DNA from: an uncultured Legionellales bacterium
Lineage (GTDB): Bacteria; Pseudomonadota; Gammaproteobacteria; Eutrophobiales; Eutrophobiaceae
Reading direction: 5' to 3'
Assembly: GCA_913046215.1 (NCBI GenBank)
Contig: CAJWRJ010000007.1
Location: 1-53,905 of the forward strand
DNA length: 53,905 nucleotides
Every line of letters starts with the position of its first letter. Positions within the stretch are counted from its first letter, which is position 1. This document shows, one piece after another, positions 19,110 through 28,734 of this stretch. The translations under genes were made by a program, and so were the position numbers. Under the pieces are notes generated by a model that searched no databases, had not been told where the DNA came from, and saw only the letters and a program-made list of their open reading frames with translations.

Positions 19110-20213
19110 ATGTATTTATTTAAGAAAAAACTTATTTATTTAATAATTACTGTATTTTCAAGTTTTCATAGCTATGCAAACGAACAATATAGTGATGTGG
19201 GTATCGTATTAGAAAATGGAGAAGTTAAGCCAGTGTATTCTGCTGGCCATGCTCCGGTTGATGTTATGGCTGATCACATGCACAAGAAAGGCGAGTGGAT
19301 GACATCCTATCGTTTTAAACATATGAGCATGGAAGGTAATCGAATTGGAACATCTAAAGTAACCCCGGAATTTATTGTTTCAAATATTTCAAACAGATTT
19401 TCTCCACCAGCAACCTTACGTGTTGTCCCAACAAAAATGACAATGGATATGCATATGATTGGTGCAATGTATGCACCTAGTGATTGGTTAACATTAATGT
19501 TTATGGGTATGTATATGCAAAAATCAATGGATCACATAACATTTCAAGGTGGATCTGGTACTACTCGAAGAGGTGAATTTACTACAACTTCTAGTGGAAT
19601 AGGTGATACAAAAATAACTGGTATGTTTCGTCTGTTAAAAAATAATACAAATAGTCTGCATGTTAATGCCGGAATAAGCCTGCCAACTGGAAGCACAGAT
19701 AAGCGTGACACAATATTAACACCCGGTGGTGCTAGAAATAATGTCGTGCTGCCCTATAGCATGCAATTAGGTTCTGGAACTTATGATTTTCTACCGGGCA
19801 TAACCTACAACGGCCAAAGAAAAAAAATTCATTGGGGTGCTCAATATCTTGGCACACTTAGAATTGGAAGCCATAAAGGATATAGTCTCGGACAAATACA
19901 TGAAATGACGTCATGGTTAACATATCAATGGACGCCACCCATATGTACATCTGTGAGATTATCTTACAAAAACGAAGGAAAGATTGATGGTATTGATGGA
20001 CGAATTTCTCTGCCTGTTCAAACAGCTGATCCAGATAAATATGGTGGTAAAACTGCAAGTTTGCAATTTGGTATGAATCTAGCAGGTCAGACAGGCCTTG
20101 TGAGAGGGCATCGCTTAGCATTAGAAGCAGATATTCCTATTTATCAAGATTTAAATGGTCCGCAAATGGAGACAGATTTTACTGTTACTTTGGGATGGCA
20201 GTATGCGTGGTGA
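19110..20213 (+). CDS. Met/His-rich outer-membrane-type protein
   Basis: The start chosen is the ATG at 19110, because GAGGTG lies just upstream and the product then begins with a clean signal peptide (cleavage about SYA/NEQ). An in-frame TTG at 19059 has no ribosome site. The 367-residue protein is rich in alternating beta-strand patterns and ends in LGWQYAW with a terminal aromatic, as in outer-membrane barrels. Clusters such as ADHMHKKGEWM, FKHMSMEGN, TKMTMDMHMIG and FMGMYMQKSMDH could bind copper or another soft metal. Similar proteins are annotated only as transporter-like. Metal binding is inference. Confidence 0.65.
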   Translation: MYLFKKKLIYLIITVFSSFHSYANEQYSDVGIVLENGEVKPVYSAGHAPVDVMADHMHKKGEWMTSYRFKHMSMEGNRIGTSKVTPEFIVSNISNRFSPPATLRVVPTKMTMDMHMIGAMYAPSDWLTLMFMGMYMQKSMDHITFQGGSGTTRRGEFTTTSSGIGDTKITGMFRLLKNNTNSLHVNAGISLPTGSTDKRDTILTPGGARNNVVLPYSMQLGSGTYDFLPGITYNGQRKKIHWGAQYLGTLRIGSHKGYSLGQIHEMTSWLTYQWTPPICTSVRLSYKNEGKIDGIDGRISLPVQTADPDKYGGKTASLQFGMNLAGQTGLVRGHRLALEADIPIYQDLNGPQMETDFTVTLGWQYAW

Positions 20214-20319
20214 CAGAGAAAACTAACACAAAAACCAATTATTTTTTTTATTAAATTAAATATAAATCATATATTTAAAGACAATATCTAAATTAAATAA
20301 TAATTATCTTAATGGCTTG

Positions 20320-21426
20320 CTATTGCCCCACTGGTCTAATTCTAAATAGCTTGCCGTTAGACTCGTCTGTTATTAGGTATAAAAAACCATCAGGTCCCTC
20401 TTTAATCTCTCTGATTCTTCCTAATTCGCCATTTAGCAGTCTCTCTTCTTTAATTACTCGATTATTTTTAATCTCAAGTCTCGCTAGCTGTCCAAATTTT
20501 AGAGAGCTAACAAAGATATTGCCTTTCCATGCAGGAAATTGTTCCCCGCTATAAAAAATTACACTCGAAGTTGCGATTGATGGCACCCAATAATGTATAG
20601 GTTGCAACATATTTTCCTTATGTGTCCCCTCTCCAATTTTTGTGCCTGTAACATAATTAACGCCATGCGTGATAACAGGCCACCCATAATTCATGCCAGA
20701 TCGAATTAAATTAAGTTCATCGCCTCCCTGGGGACCATGCTCAATTGTCCAAATATTTCCTGTTATAGGATCTGATGCAATTCCTTGTATGTTTCGATGC
20801 CCATATGTATAGATTTCTGGCCTCACATCAGGACGCTCTATAAATGGATTATCTTTTGGCAGCGATCCATCATTATTTATTCTAATGAGAGAGCCTGCGT
20901 GATCATTAAGATTCTGAGCTCGCTCCGGTTCACCTCGATCTCCCAGTGTTATATAAATTCTATTTGTTGTTGTTAATAGTCGGGAACCAAAATGCCGCCC
21001 TCCTCTTGACTTTGGCTTAAGCTGAAACAGCACTTTAATATTTTCAAGTCTATTATCATTTAATTTAGCCTTAATGACTTCTGTTCCAATGCCTAAAAAA
21101 TTTCCTGAAGAATATGATAAATAAATAATTTGGTTATTTTTAAAATTTGGATCCAAAGCAATATCTAGTAGCCCACCTTGTCCGATTGATTCAATCTTTG
21201 GAAGATTTTTAATCGGATCAGATAATTGCCAATTTTCAATAATTCTAAGTTTTCCAGGACGCTCTGTAACTAAAATCTGATTATGACTTAAGAACTCCAT
21301 AGACCACGGATATTCTAAACCTTTAGTAAGCAACTCTACTAAAAAAGAATGCTTCTCTGAAGAGAATTGATCTTCTGCATTAACAAAACTATGTATCGTA
21401 AAAAGTAAAATTATTATTCTAAACAT
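20320..21426 (-). CDS. PQQ-dependent soluble aldose sugar dehydrogenase
   Basis: This is a six-bladed beta-propeller quinoprotein of the Asd/YliI family that oxidises aldoses in the periplasm. The 368-residue protein has a signal peptide (cleavage near VNA/ED). It shows family motifs LEYPWSMEFLSHNQILVTERPG, GQGGLLDIALDPNF, the histidine segment GGRHFGSRL, and YGHRNIQGIA with the following EHGPQGGDELN. It needs PQQ, as the methanol dehydrogenase at the right end of the window does, but no pqq biosynthesis gene is visible. The gene converges with the copper-type protein gene and precedes no operon partner by spacing. Confidence 0.9.
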   Translation of the reverse strand: MFRIIILLFTIHSFVNAEDQFSSEKHSFLVELLTKGLEYPWSMEFLSHNQILVTERPGKLRIIENWQLSDPIKNLPKIESIGQGGLLDIALDPNFKNNQIIYLSYSSGNFLGIGTEVIKAKLNDNRLENIKVLFQLKPKSRGGRHFGSRLLTTTNRIYITLGDRGEPERAQNLNDHAGSLIRINNDGSLPKDNPFIERPDVRPEIYTYGHRNIQGIASDPITGNIWTIEHGPQGGDELNLIRSGMNYGWPVITHGVNYVTGTKIGEGTHKENMLQPIHYWVPSIATSSVIFYSGEQFPAWKGNIFVSSLKFGQLARLEIKNNRVIKEERLLNGELGRIREIKEGPDGFLYLITDESNGKLFRIRPVGQ

Positions 21427-21449
21427 TATATTTTTATATTAGACATAAC

Positions 21450-22427
21450 CTAAGGTTTTTCTGATATTATAATTGTTCTTATTGGTGCAGGGTAACCCTC
21501 TACCGTCTTATTTTTGTCCTTTATATCTAAAAAATCATCAAGCGACTTGAATTCCATCCATTCTGTTACACGTTGCTCGTCTACAGAAGTTTGTTGTGTA
21601 TTGATTACCTTAATATTTTTAAAACCTGTATTTTCAAGCCACTTAGTTAGTAATTTTAAACTCGGTATTGACCATACATTTTTCATTTTTGCATACCTGT
21701 CGTTAGGAATTAATACATCAAGATTTTCAGAATCAATCACAAGAGACTCAATAATTAATTCACCGCTTGATTTAAGATGTTGGAATAGCTGTCTCAAATG
21801 CATTAATGGGTCACGACGGTGATAAATTACGCCCATAGAAAATACTGAATCAAAACATAGGTTTTCATGAGCTATAGATTCAATCCCAAGCGGTACATAA
21901 TCTATATTAGCATCCGGTAAATATTTTTTTGTTGCTATGAACTGAGAATAGAATAATAACGATGGATCAAGTCCTAAAACATACTCTGCTTTTTTACCAA
22001 GCATCCGCCATCCGTAGTATCCATTTCCACATCCGATATCTAACACTAATTTATTTTCAAGTGGCTTTATATGTTCCGCGAGTCTATTCCACTTCATATT
22101 TGATTGCCATTCTGCATCTAAGAATAAACCAAAAATATTAAAAGGCCCTTTACGCCATGGTTTTAATTTCATTAAATTATTTTTTAATATTGCTCTCTCT
22201 TCAATTGAGCAATCAGATTTATCTCCAATTGTAACGGCATCTAATGTAAAATCGAATTTCGAGACAGTTATGTTTGGTAATTCATCAATATATTTCATCC
22301 ATTTAAAATAATCACCATGATTAATGTCGCTAAAAAAAATTGGTAGTTCATTTTTCAGATAATCACTAAAACTACTCATTGAATTACTATCTAGCAGATC
22401 ATAAAGTTTTTGAAATTCCATAAGCAC
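21450..22427 (-). CDS. cmoB: tRNA U34 carboxymethyltransferase CmoB
   Basis: CmoB transfers a carboxymethyl group from carboxy-S-adenosylmethionine to 5-hydroxyuridine 34 of tRNA, giving cmo5U. The protein is about 325 residues. It has an N-terminal CmoB-specific region with LKPWRKGPFNIFGLFLDAEWQSNMKW, and a methyltransferase domain with VLDIGCGNGYYGWRM, GLDPS and FDSVFSMGVIYHRRDPL. Start choice is open between GTG at 22427 and ATG at 22421; neither has a clear ribosome site. It follows cmoA by about 10 bp, indicating one transcript with cmoA and trhO. Confidence 0.95.
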   Translation of the reverse strand: MLMEFQKLYDLLDSNSMSSFSDYLKNELPIFFSDINHGDYFKWMKYIDELPNITVSKFDFTLDAVTIGDKSDCSIEERAILKNNLMKLKPWRKGPFNIFGLFLDAEWQSNMKWNRLAEHIKPLENKLVLDIGCGNGYYGWRMLGKKAEYVLGLDPSLLFYSQFIATKKYLPDANIDYVPLGIESIAHENLCFDSVFSMGVIYHRRDPLMHLRQLFQHLKSSGELIIESLVIDSENLDVLIPNDRYAKMKNVWSIPSLKLLTKWLENTGFKNIKVINTQQTSVDEQRVTEWMEFKSLDDFLDIKDKNKTVEGYPAPIRTIIISEKP

Positions 22428-22436
22428 AACAAGGAA

Positions 22437-23159
22437 TTATTTAAAAGCAATTATTGATGCGAAATTGAAACACTTAAACCACGTGAAATATTTTTCAAAA
22501 CCTATCCGTTTGAGCCTGCTAAAATGTGAATCAATACTTTCGGGCATAAGAACATTCTCCAGGGCCTCTCTTTTTCTTGCTATTTCAGATTCTTCATAAC
22601 CATTCATTTTTTTCATTTGAAAATGTAGCTGAGTCGTAGCATCGTCTTCAAAATCACTATCAGAAAAAATTTTCTCTGAAAGGATGAGTACGCCTCCGGG
22701 CAAAAGTGAATTGAAAATTTTATTTATTAGTTCATCACGCTGTTCTACAGGGATGAATTGCAGTGAAAAATTCATAATAACTAATGACGAGTTTTTAATC
22801 TTGATATTTAATATATCATCAATAATGAATTCAATCGGTAGCTCTACTTTCTTTTTTTCAATATTTTTTTTACAACTATTTATCATAGATTTTGAACTGT
22901 CTATGGCAATAATTTTTATGCCACTGTCAATTATTTTATTTCGTATCGCGAAACTAACAGCTCCTAATGAACAACCTAAATCATAAATACTACTATTACT
23001 CTGGGCATATTTTTCTGCAATCACGGGCATCATAGATGTTATGAGCTCATACCCTGGTACTGAACGATTAATCATGTCAGAGAAAACGGACGTTACTTCG
23101 TCATTAAATTCAAAAGGTTTGATTCTCTCGTTATCTGAGCGATATATTTTATCTTTCAT
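22437..23159 (-). CDS. cmoA: Carboxy-S-adenosylmethionine synthase CmoA
   Basis: CmoA makes carboxy-S-adenosylmethionine from S-adenosylmethionine and prephenate. The 240-residue protein has a class I methyltransferase fold with YDLGCSLGAVSFAIRN (SAM-binding loop), IIAIDSSKSMI, and MNFSLQFIPVEQRDELI. The C-terminal ending FTWFKCFNFASIIAFK matches the family. It lies between trhO and cmoB in the same orientation. Confidence 0.94.
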   Translation of the reverse strand: MKDKIYRSDNERIKPFEFNDEVTSVFSDMINRSVPGYELITSMMPVIAEKYAQSNSSIYDLGCSLGAVSFAIRNKIIDSGIKIIAIDSSKSMINSCKKNIEKKKVELPIEFIIDDILNIKIKNSSLVIMNFSLQFIPVEQRDELINKIFNSLLPGGVLILSEKIFSDSDFEDDATTQLHFQMKKMNGYEESEIARKREALENVLMPESIDSHFSRLKRIGFEKYFTWFKCFNFASIIAFK

Positions 23160-23183
23160 TAGTATCTATCAAGCAAATCATTA

Positions 23184-24104
23184 TCAATCCATTCTTGCTC
23201 CAATATGCTTATCATTTCTCTTTTCTGCTAATTCAACTTGTCGCTGACGCTCACGAAAACTTTCCTTCTTTTTTTCACTTTTTTCATTTATACATTTCGG
23301 ACAAGAAATTCCTTTTTGATATTCACTGGATTTCATGTCTTGTGCTGATAGCGGACGACGGCATGCAAAACACTGCTCATATTTTCCTTCTGCTAGTTCG
23401 TTATCCACTGAAACTCGCGAATCAAAAACGAAGCATTCGCCTTCCCAAAGGCTTTCTTCAGAATCAACTTTTTTAATATAATTTAAAATTCCACCATGCA
23501 ATTGATACACTTTTTCAAATCCCTCTTTTATCATATATGAACTTGCTTTTTCACATCGTATTCCTCCGGTACAAAATAAAGCAATTTTTTTATTCTTTTT
23601 TGATGCTAATGTTTTCTTAATAAATGCAGGAAAATCACGAAAGTTTTTTGTATTTGGTGAAATTGCTTTTTTAAAACTCCCTATTTGATATTCATATTTA
23701 TTGCGTGTATCTATTAAAATTAATTCAGGATCAGATATTAATGAATTCCAATCATTTGGATCAACATGAACTCCCGTAGTGATATTTGGTTCTACACCTT
23801 CTTGGCCTAAAGTAACTATCTCTTTTTTTATTTTTATCTTAAATCTGTGAAATGGTATTTCATCTGCAAATGATTTTTTATAATCAATATCATCAAATCT
23901 TACGTCTTGTTTCAGAAAGGTTAATAACGCAGAGATTGCCTCTCGACTTCCCGCCATAGTGGCATTAATACCTTCCTCTGCCAGTAAAACAGTCCCTTTT
24001 ATGTTCTTTTTAATACAAAAATTACGAATATTTTTTTCAAACAATGTGTAGCTTGAAAATTTCATGAATTTGTAAAAACTAATAATTTGATATTTTTTTT
24101 TCAT
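23184..24104 (-). CDS. trhO: tRNA uridine-34 hydroxylase TrhO (YceA, rhodanese-like)
   Basis: TrhO uses O2 to hydroxylate U34 of tRNAs decoding by cmo5U, forming ho5U, the substrate of CmoB. The 306-residue protein has an N-terminal acylphosphatase-like domain (GTVLLAEEGINATMAGS) and a rhodanese domain with active-site loop CTGGIRCEKASSYM; the nucleophile is Cys178. A C-terminal cysteine cluster (CFACRRPLSAQDM, CPKCINEKSEKK) resembles a small zinc site. It is the first gene of the trhO-cmoA-cmoB unit, so the whole wobble pathway after tRNA transcription is encoded together. Confidence 0.94.
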   Translation of the reverse strand: MKKKYQIISFYKFMKFSSYTLFEKNIRNFCIKKNIKGTVLLAEEGINATMAGSREAISALLTFLKQDVRFDDIDYKKSFADEIPFHRFKIKIKKEIVTLGQEGVEPNITTGVHVDPNDWNSLISDPELILIDTRNKYEYQIGSFKKAISPNTKNFRDFPAFIKKTLASKKNKKIALFCTGGIRCEKASSYMIKEGFEKVYQLHGGILNYIKKVDSEESLWEGECFVFDSRVSVDNELAEGKYEQCFACRRPLSAQDMKSSEYQKGISCPKCINEKSEKKKESFRERQRQVELAEKRNDKHIGARMD

Positions 24105-24283
24105 ATTATTTTTACTATAAAAAACAATGACATATTGGTTAATAAAGCAATTTTCCAGAAATATCCATTTTTTTCAAAAACACGCAAAAAAAAGCGTCTC
24201 TAATAAAATATTAGTGCTTCCTAACATACTAAAAACATAGATTTTTTTCCTTATTCTTACATTTTTATCTATTTTTAAACAAT

Positions 24284-24292
24284 TTATCCACA
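24284..24292 (+). promoter_or_regulatory. DnaA box upstream of nrdAB
   Basis: TTATCCACA is a perfect consensus DnaA box, 222 bp before the nrdA ATG and 30 bp left of the first NrdR box. DnaA sites regulate nrdAB in E. coli, so a link between replication initiation and dNTP supply is plausible. A single box is not evidence of an origin. Confidence 0.6.
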
Positions 24293-24321
24293 GGATATCC
24301 TAAATAAAATCACAGCTCATT

Positions 24322-24369
24322 CCACAAGATATTGTGGTTTAATTAGCGCTTGACCACATCTTATTGTGG
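24322..24369 (+). promoter_or_regulatory. Twin NrdR boxes upstream of nrdAB
   Basis: Two 16-bp near-palindromes, CCACAAGATATTGTGG (24322-24337) and CCACATCTTATTGTGG (24354-24369), are spaced 32 bp centre to centre, about three helical turns. This is the paired arrangement bound by the ATP/dATP-sensing repressor NrdR in front of ribonucleotide reductase genes. The rest of the 409-bp gap (24105-24513) is AT-rich and holds no other gene I can support. Confidence 0.85.
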
Positions 24370-24513
24370 TGTTATACATTCCCTTACGATATAAATCTAA
24401 ACAAATTTCGAGCTATTTTAATCTTGCTGTAACAAAAACAACAATATCGAATAAAAGTAAAGAACTTGAATAGTATTAATTACTAATAAAAACAATAAGA
24501 TAGAGGGTTATAA

Positions 24514-27447
24514 ATGGGAGTAGAATCGAGTGAAGCGCCTACCGATATTGATGCCGCAATTAGTGAGCTGGAAGATGCAATCCAAAGTGATGAAAAAAAA
24601 CAATTAATATCTCAAGAAGAAATTTTTGCAAAAACAGCTGCAGATCATGTTGAAAAAGAATTTCTATCTAGTCATCTCAACAACTATAAAGTAATAAGGC
24701 GCAACGGTAAGGTCACTGCCTTTGATACCAGCAAAATATCAATAGCACTAACAAAAGCCTTTATTAGTGTTGAGGGTGGAACTGCTGCTGCTTCTACACG
24801 CATTCATCAAGCAGTTGAGTCATTAACACAAATCGTAATTAACGCATTTACTCGTCGTTTGCCTGACGGCGGAACTTTACATATCGAAGATATTCAAGAT
24901 CAGGTTGAACTTGCTTTAATGCGTAACGGCGAACAAAAAGTTGCGAGGGCATACGTCTTGTATCGCGAGGAACGTGCTCGTGAACGTGCTGCTGATACAG
25001 ATTTAGATTCACAACCAGTAGAACAGAATGACGCTTCCGTATTAAGCGTAACCCAAACGGATGGTGTAAAAAAACCATTAGACGTAACGCGTTTAAATGT
25101 AATTGTCGAAGAGGCCTGTGATGGACTGGGTCAAGTTGAACCAAAAGCAATTATTGAAGCGACACAAAGCAATCTATTTGATGGTATTGATGAAGAGAAT
25201 GTAGCTCAGGCACTAGTTATGAGTGCTAGAACACTGATAGAGAGAGATCCAAACTATAGTTATGTTGCTGCAGCATTATTGCTTGATCAACTGCGTCAAG
25301 AAGCATTAACTTTTATAAGCGAAGTAAATACTCAAGCAACACATAAAGAAATGAAGATGCTATATCGAGATTATTTCAAAAAATTTATTCATCGCGGGGT
25401 CGAACTTGACTTACTTGATCAAGAACTAACTAAATACGATTTAACTAGACTAAGTGAAGCTTTAAAACCCGATTGCGATCGAAATTTCACCTACTTAGGT
25501 TTACAAACCCTCTATGATCGTTATTTTATCCACTCAATGGACGTGCGTTTTGAATTACCTCAAGCTTTTTTTATGCGTGTTGCTATGGGGCTAGCAATTA
25601 ATGAAGAAGAACGAGATACGCGTGCTATAGAGTTTTATGAGTTACTCTCATCATTTAATTTTATGAGCTCAACACCAACACTATTTAATTCTGGTACTAG
25701 ACGTCCACAACTATCTAGTTGTTATTTAACAACGGTCCCCGATGATCTTGATGGTATTTTTTCTGCAATTAAAGATGATGCATTGTTATCTAAATTTGCA
25801 GGAGGATTGGGAAATGATTGGACGCCTGTTCGTGCGCTGGGAACACACATAAAAGGAACAAATGGTAAATCGCAGGGCGTAGTTCCATTTCTAAAGGTCG
25901 CAAATGATACAGCCGTTGCCGTAAACCAAGGCGGTAAACGAAAAGGAGCAATGTGCGCCTATCTGGAAACTTGGCATCTTGATGTCGAGGAATTTTTAGA
26001 TTTACGGAAAAACACAGGCGATGATCGACGTCGAACACACGATATGAATACAGCAAATTGGATACCTGATCTTTTTATGAAACGTGTCGCGGAAGATGGT
26101 GAATGGACATTATTTTCACCTCATGAAACAAGCGATCTGCATGACTTATATGGAGAAAAATTTGAAAAACGTTACAGTGAATACGAACTTAATGCTAAAA
26201 ACGGAGACATAAAAAATTATAAGACGATAAAAGCTGTCGATCTTTGGCGAAAGATATTGTCGATGCTTTTTGAAACGGGGCATCCATGGATAACTTTCAA
26301 AGATCCATGCAATATACGCTCACCCCAGTCTCATGCCGGCGTTGTTCACTCTTCAAATCTTTGTACTGAAATAACATTAAACACATCAGAAGATGAAATT
26401 GCTGTTTGTAATTTAGGCTCAGTAAATCTTCCTCAACACATAAATGATGATGGTTTAGATGTTGAAAAATTAGAAAAAACTATAAATACAGCAATGAGAA
26501 TGCTTGATAATGTAATTGACTACAACTTTTACAGTGTATCTAAAGCAAGAAGATCTAATCTTCGCCACAGGCCAGTTGGTCTTGGTGTGATGGGATTCCA
26601 AGATAGTTTATATAAGTTACGACTTCCATACAGTTCAGATGAGGCAGTAAATTTTGCTGATAAGAGTATGGAGACAATAAGCTACTTAGCTATAAAAGCA
26701 TCAACTAACTTAGCTGAAGAACGAGGACCTTATTCAACGTTTAGTGGCTCATTATGGAGCAAGGGAATTCTGCCCATTGATTCATTAAAGGTATTGGGTG
26801 AGGAACGTGGAGATTATCTGCAAGTAAACTATGAAACATCAATGGATTGGGAAAATCTACGTCAGCGTGTAATGCAAACAGGAATGCGTAATTCAAATTG
26901 TATGGCAATAGCGCCAACGGCAACAATCTCAAACATTTGTGGTGTAAGCCAATCAATAGAACCTACGTACCAAAATTTATTTGTAAAATCTAATCTTTCA
27001 GGTGAGTTTACTGTTGTTAACCCATACCTTGTTCGTGACCTGAAAGAACGTGAAATATGGGATGAAGTTATGGTTAATGATCTTAAATATTTCGATGGAA
27101 GTGTTCAAAAAATTGATCGTATACCGAGTGAGATAAAAAATATCTACGCAACTGCATTTGAAATTGATCCTCGATGGCTAGTTGAGTCAGCCGCAAGAAG
27201 ACAAAAATGGATTGACCAAGGTCAATCACTAAACCTATACATGGCTGAACCAAGTGGGAAAAAATTAGATAATCTATACAAGCTTGCCTGGGTGCGTGGA
27301 TTAAAAACTACTTACTATCTCAGATCTTTGGGCGCAACACACATGGAAAAAAATGCGAACGAAAAAAATGAAACAAACAACGACAACTCAATTGATGAGC
27401 CAAAAGTTTGTTCGATTATAGATCCAGATTGTGATGCATGTCAGTAA
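24514..27447 (+). CDS. nrdA: Class Ia ribonucleoside-diphosphate reductase, large subunit
   Basis: NrdA reduces ribonucleoside diphosphates to deoxy forms using a radical from NrdB. The 977-residue protein is longer than E. coli NrdA because it has two ATP-cone domains, at about residues 58-150 (VIRRNGKVTAFD) and about 175-270 (VTQTDGVKKPLDVTRL). Active-site features include LSSCYL, NLCTEI and VCNLGSVNL for the redox and radical cysteines. The C-terminal shuttle pair is in DPDCDACQ. Tandem ATP cones are known from Pseudomonas NrdA, where the first gives dATP inhibition. It is co-transcribed with nrdB. Confidence 0.97.
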   Translation: MGVESSEAPTDIDAAISELEDAIQSDEKKQLISQEEIFAKTAADHVEKEFLSSHLNNYKVIRRNGKVTAFDTSKISIALTKAFISVEGGTAAASTRIHQAVESLTQIVINAFTRRLPDGGTLHIEDIQDQVELALMRNGEQKVARAYVLYREERARERAADTDLDSQPVEQNDASVLSVTQTDGVKKPLDVTRLNVIVEEACDGLGQVEPKAIIEATQSNLFDGIDEENVAQALVMSARTLIERDPNYSYVAAALLLDQLRQEALTFISEVNTQATHKEMKMLYRDYFKKFIHRGVELDLLDQELTKYDLTRLSEALKPDCDRNFTYLGLQTLYDRYFIHSMDVRFELPQAFFMRVAMGLAINEEERDTRAIEFYELLSSFNFMSSTPTLFNSGTRRPQLSSCYLTTVPDDLDGIFSAIKDDALLSKFAGGLGNDWTPVRALGTHIKGTNGKSQGVVPFLKVANDTAVAVNQGGKRKGAMCAYLETWHLDVEEFLDLRKNTGDDRRRTHDMNTANWIPDLFMKRVAEDGEWTLFSPHETSDLHDLYGEKFEKRYSEYELNAKNGDIKNYKTIKAVDLWRKILSMLFETGHPWITFKDPCNIRSPQSHAGVVHSSNLCTEITLNTSEDEIAVCNLGSVNLPQHINDDGLDVEKLEKTINTAMRMLDNVIDYNFYSVSKARRSNLRHRPVGLGVMGFQDSLYKLRLPYSSDEAVNFADKSMETISYLAIKASTNLAEERGPYSTFSGSLWSKGILPIDSLKVLGEERGDYLQVNYETSMDWENLRQRVMQTGMRNSNCMAIAPTATISNICGVSQSIEPTYQNLFVKSNLSGEFTVVNPYLVRDLKEREIWDEVMVNDLKYFDGSVQKIDRIPSEIKNIYATAFEIDPRWLVESAARRQKWIDQGQSLNLYMAEPSGKKLDNLYKLAWVRGLKTTYYLRSLGATHMEKNANEKNETNNDNSIDEPKVCSIIDPDCDACQ

Positions 27448-27475
27448 TACAAACTAATTTAAAAATGAGGTAACT

Positions 27476-28636
27476 ATGACAATGTTGGACTGGGATAACC
27501 CATTAGAAACTCAAACACATAATAAGACTGACGTAGATTCAGCTCTTGTTAGTAATACTCTGAGTAGAGCAGCTTCATATAAAGAAGTCCAAACACCCTC
27601 AGAAGAACAGAATTTAAATCAAAATAAATTAACTCCAGTAAATCCTGAAGATAAACGTGTCATTAATGGACAAACAGATATAAATCAATTAGCTCCATTT
27701 AAATATCCATGGGCCTGGAATTTTTTTCTTAATGCAAATAAAAATCATTGGACACCGCTTGATATTAATATGGCACAAGATGTAACAGATTATCGACACA
27801 AGCTTACCGTAGAAGAAAAACATGTCTATGAAAATGTGCTGTCCTATTTAACAACTTCAGATATTCTCGCTATGCGTAATATTGGTCTTGCTGTAATGGA
27901 AAAAATGTCCGCTCCAGAATTACAAATTTATCAAGCAAGACAAGTATACGAAGAATCCCTGCACACTTGGACGTATCAGCATTGCATTGAAACAATAGGT
28001 CTTAATCAGAGTGAGATATATAATCGTTATCGAGTAGTGCCTGAAATTAATCAAAAAATATGCATGGCTAATAACCGCTTAGACTCTGTCTTGCGTTCTG
28101 ATATTGACTTGAAAGATCCCGACGAATTACGTAATTTTGTTCTTTCCTACATGTTCTTTGCCGCGATTTTTGAGGGCTGTTGGTTTTATAACGGATTCAG
28201 CCCAGTTTTCGCACTGCAACGCAGAGGACTAATGAAAGGAACAGCAGAGCAATTTCAATACATCATGCGTGATGAAGTCATGCATGCTGCGTTTGGTATT
28301 CGTGTTGTTAAACAAATTATTCAGGAAGAAAATTTAAAACCCGATAAAAAAGAAATTCGTGAAATGTGGGATGAAGCCTATGAAGCTGAAAAAGCCTACA
28401 CAAATTATATCTTACGTGATCAGATTCTTGGTTACTCTGCAGAGATGCATCTTGGTCAATTTAAATACATAGCAAATAGACGTGCAAACCAACTTGGCTT
28501 GGATGAGGAACCTTTTCCCGAAGCTGAATCAACATTACCTTGGTTAGATGAGCAAGCTAATTTAAGAAAAGAGAAAAATTTCTTTGAAACTCGTGTCACT
28601 GAGTATCAAACGGGTGGCGCTTTGAATTGGGATTAA
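27476..28636 (+). CDS. nrdB: Class Ia ribonucleoside-diphosphate reductase, small subunit
   Basis: NrdB carries the di-iron/tyrosyl radical cofactor. The 386-residue protein contains iron ligands and the radical tyrosine in the arrangement EESLHTWTY (Glu-x2-His-x3-Tyr), plus FEGCWFYNGF and DEVMHAAFG, matching the E204 and E238/H241 sites of E. coli. The C-terminal tail that docks on NrdA is present. The first 60 residues are variable and polar. It starts 28 bp after nrdA and ends before a set of hairpins. Confidence 0.97.
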   Translation: MTMLDWDNPLETQTHNKTDVDSALVSNTLSRAASYKEVQTPSEEQNLNQNKLTPVNPEDKRVINGQTDINQLAPFKYPWAWNFFLNANKNHWTPLDINMAQDVTDYRHKLTVEEKHVYENVLSYLTTSDILAMRNIGLAVMEKMSAPELQIYQARQVYEESLHTWTYQHCIETIGLNQSEIYNRYRVVPEINQKICMANNRLDSVLRSDIDLKDPDELRNFVLSYMFFAAIFEGCWFYNGFSPVFALQRRGLMKGTAEQFQYIMRDEVMHAAFGIRVVKQIIQEENLKPDKKEIREMWDEAYEAEKAYTNYILRDQILGYSAEMHLGQFKYIANRRANQLGLDEEPFPEAESTLPWLDEQANLRKEKNFFETRVTEYQTGGALNWD

Positions 28637-28647
28637 TAGTTTTAGTG

Positions 28648-28719
28648 ACCGCTTCGGCGGAAGTCGAGATGGATACTCGACTATTGCCTGGTATCTCCAG
28701 CCTCTTCCGGATACCAGGC
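28648..28719 (+). other. Three consecutive hairpins after nrdB
   Basis: In order: CCGC-TTCG-GCGG (28648-28659, a stable UUCG tetraloop), AGTCGAG/CTCGACT around ATGGATA, and GCCTGGTATC/GATACCAGGC (28686-28695 with 28710-28719). They precede the final terminator hairpin. They may protect the 3' end of nrdAB mRNA or form a small structured RNA; the sequence alone does not decide. Confidence 0.6.
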
Positions 28720-28734
28720 CTTCTTATTCTTTAA

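Noticed and set aside
24241-24300. Possible replication origin because of a DnaA box in AT-rich DNA.
   Set aside because: Only one consensus box is present and there is no dnaA, dnaN or gidA nearby; the location before nrdAB explains it better.
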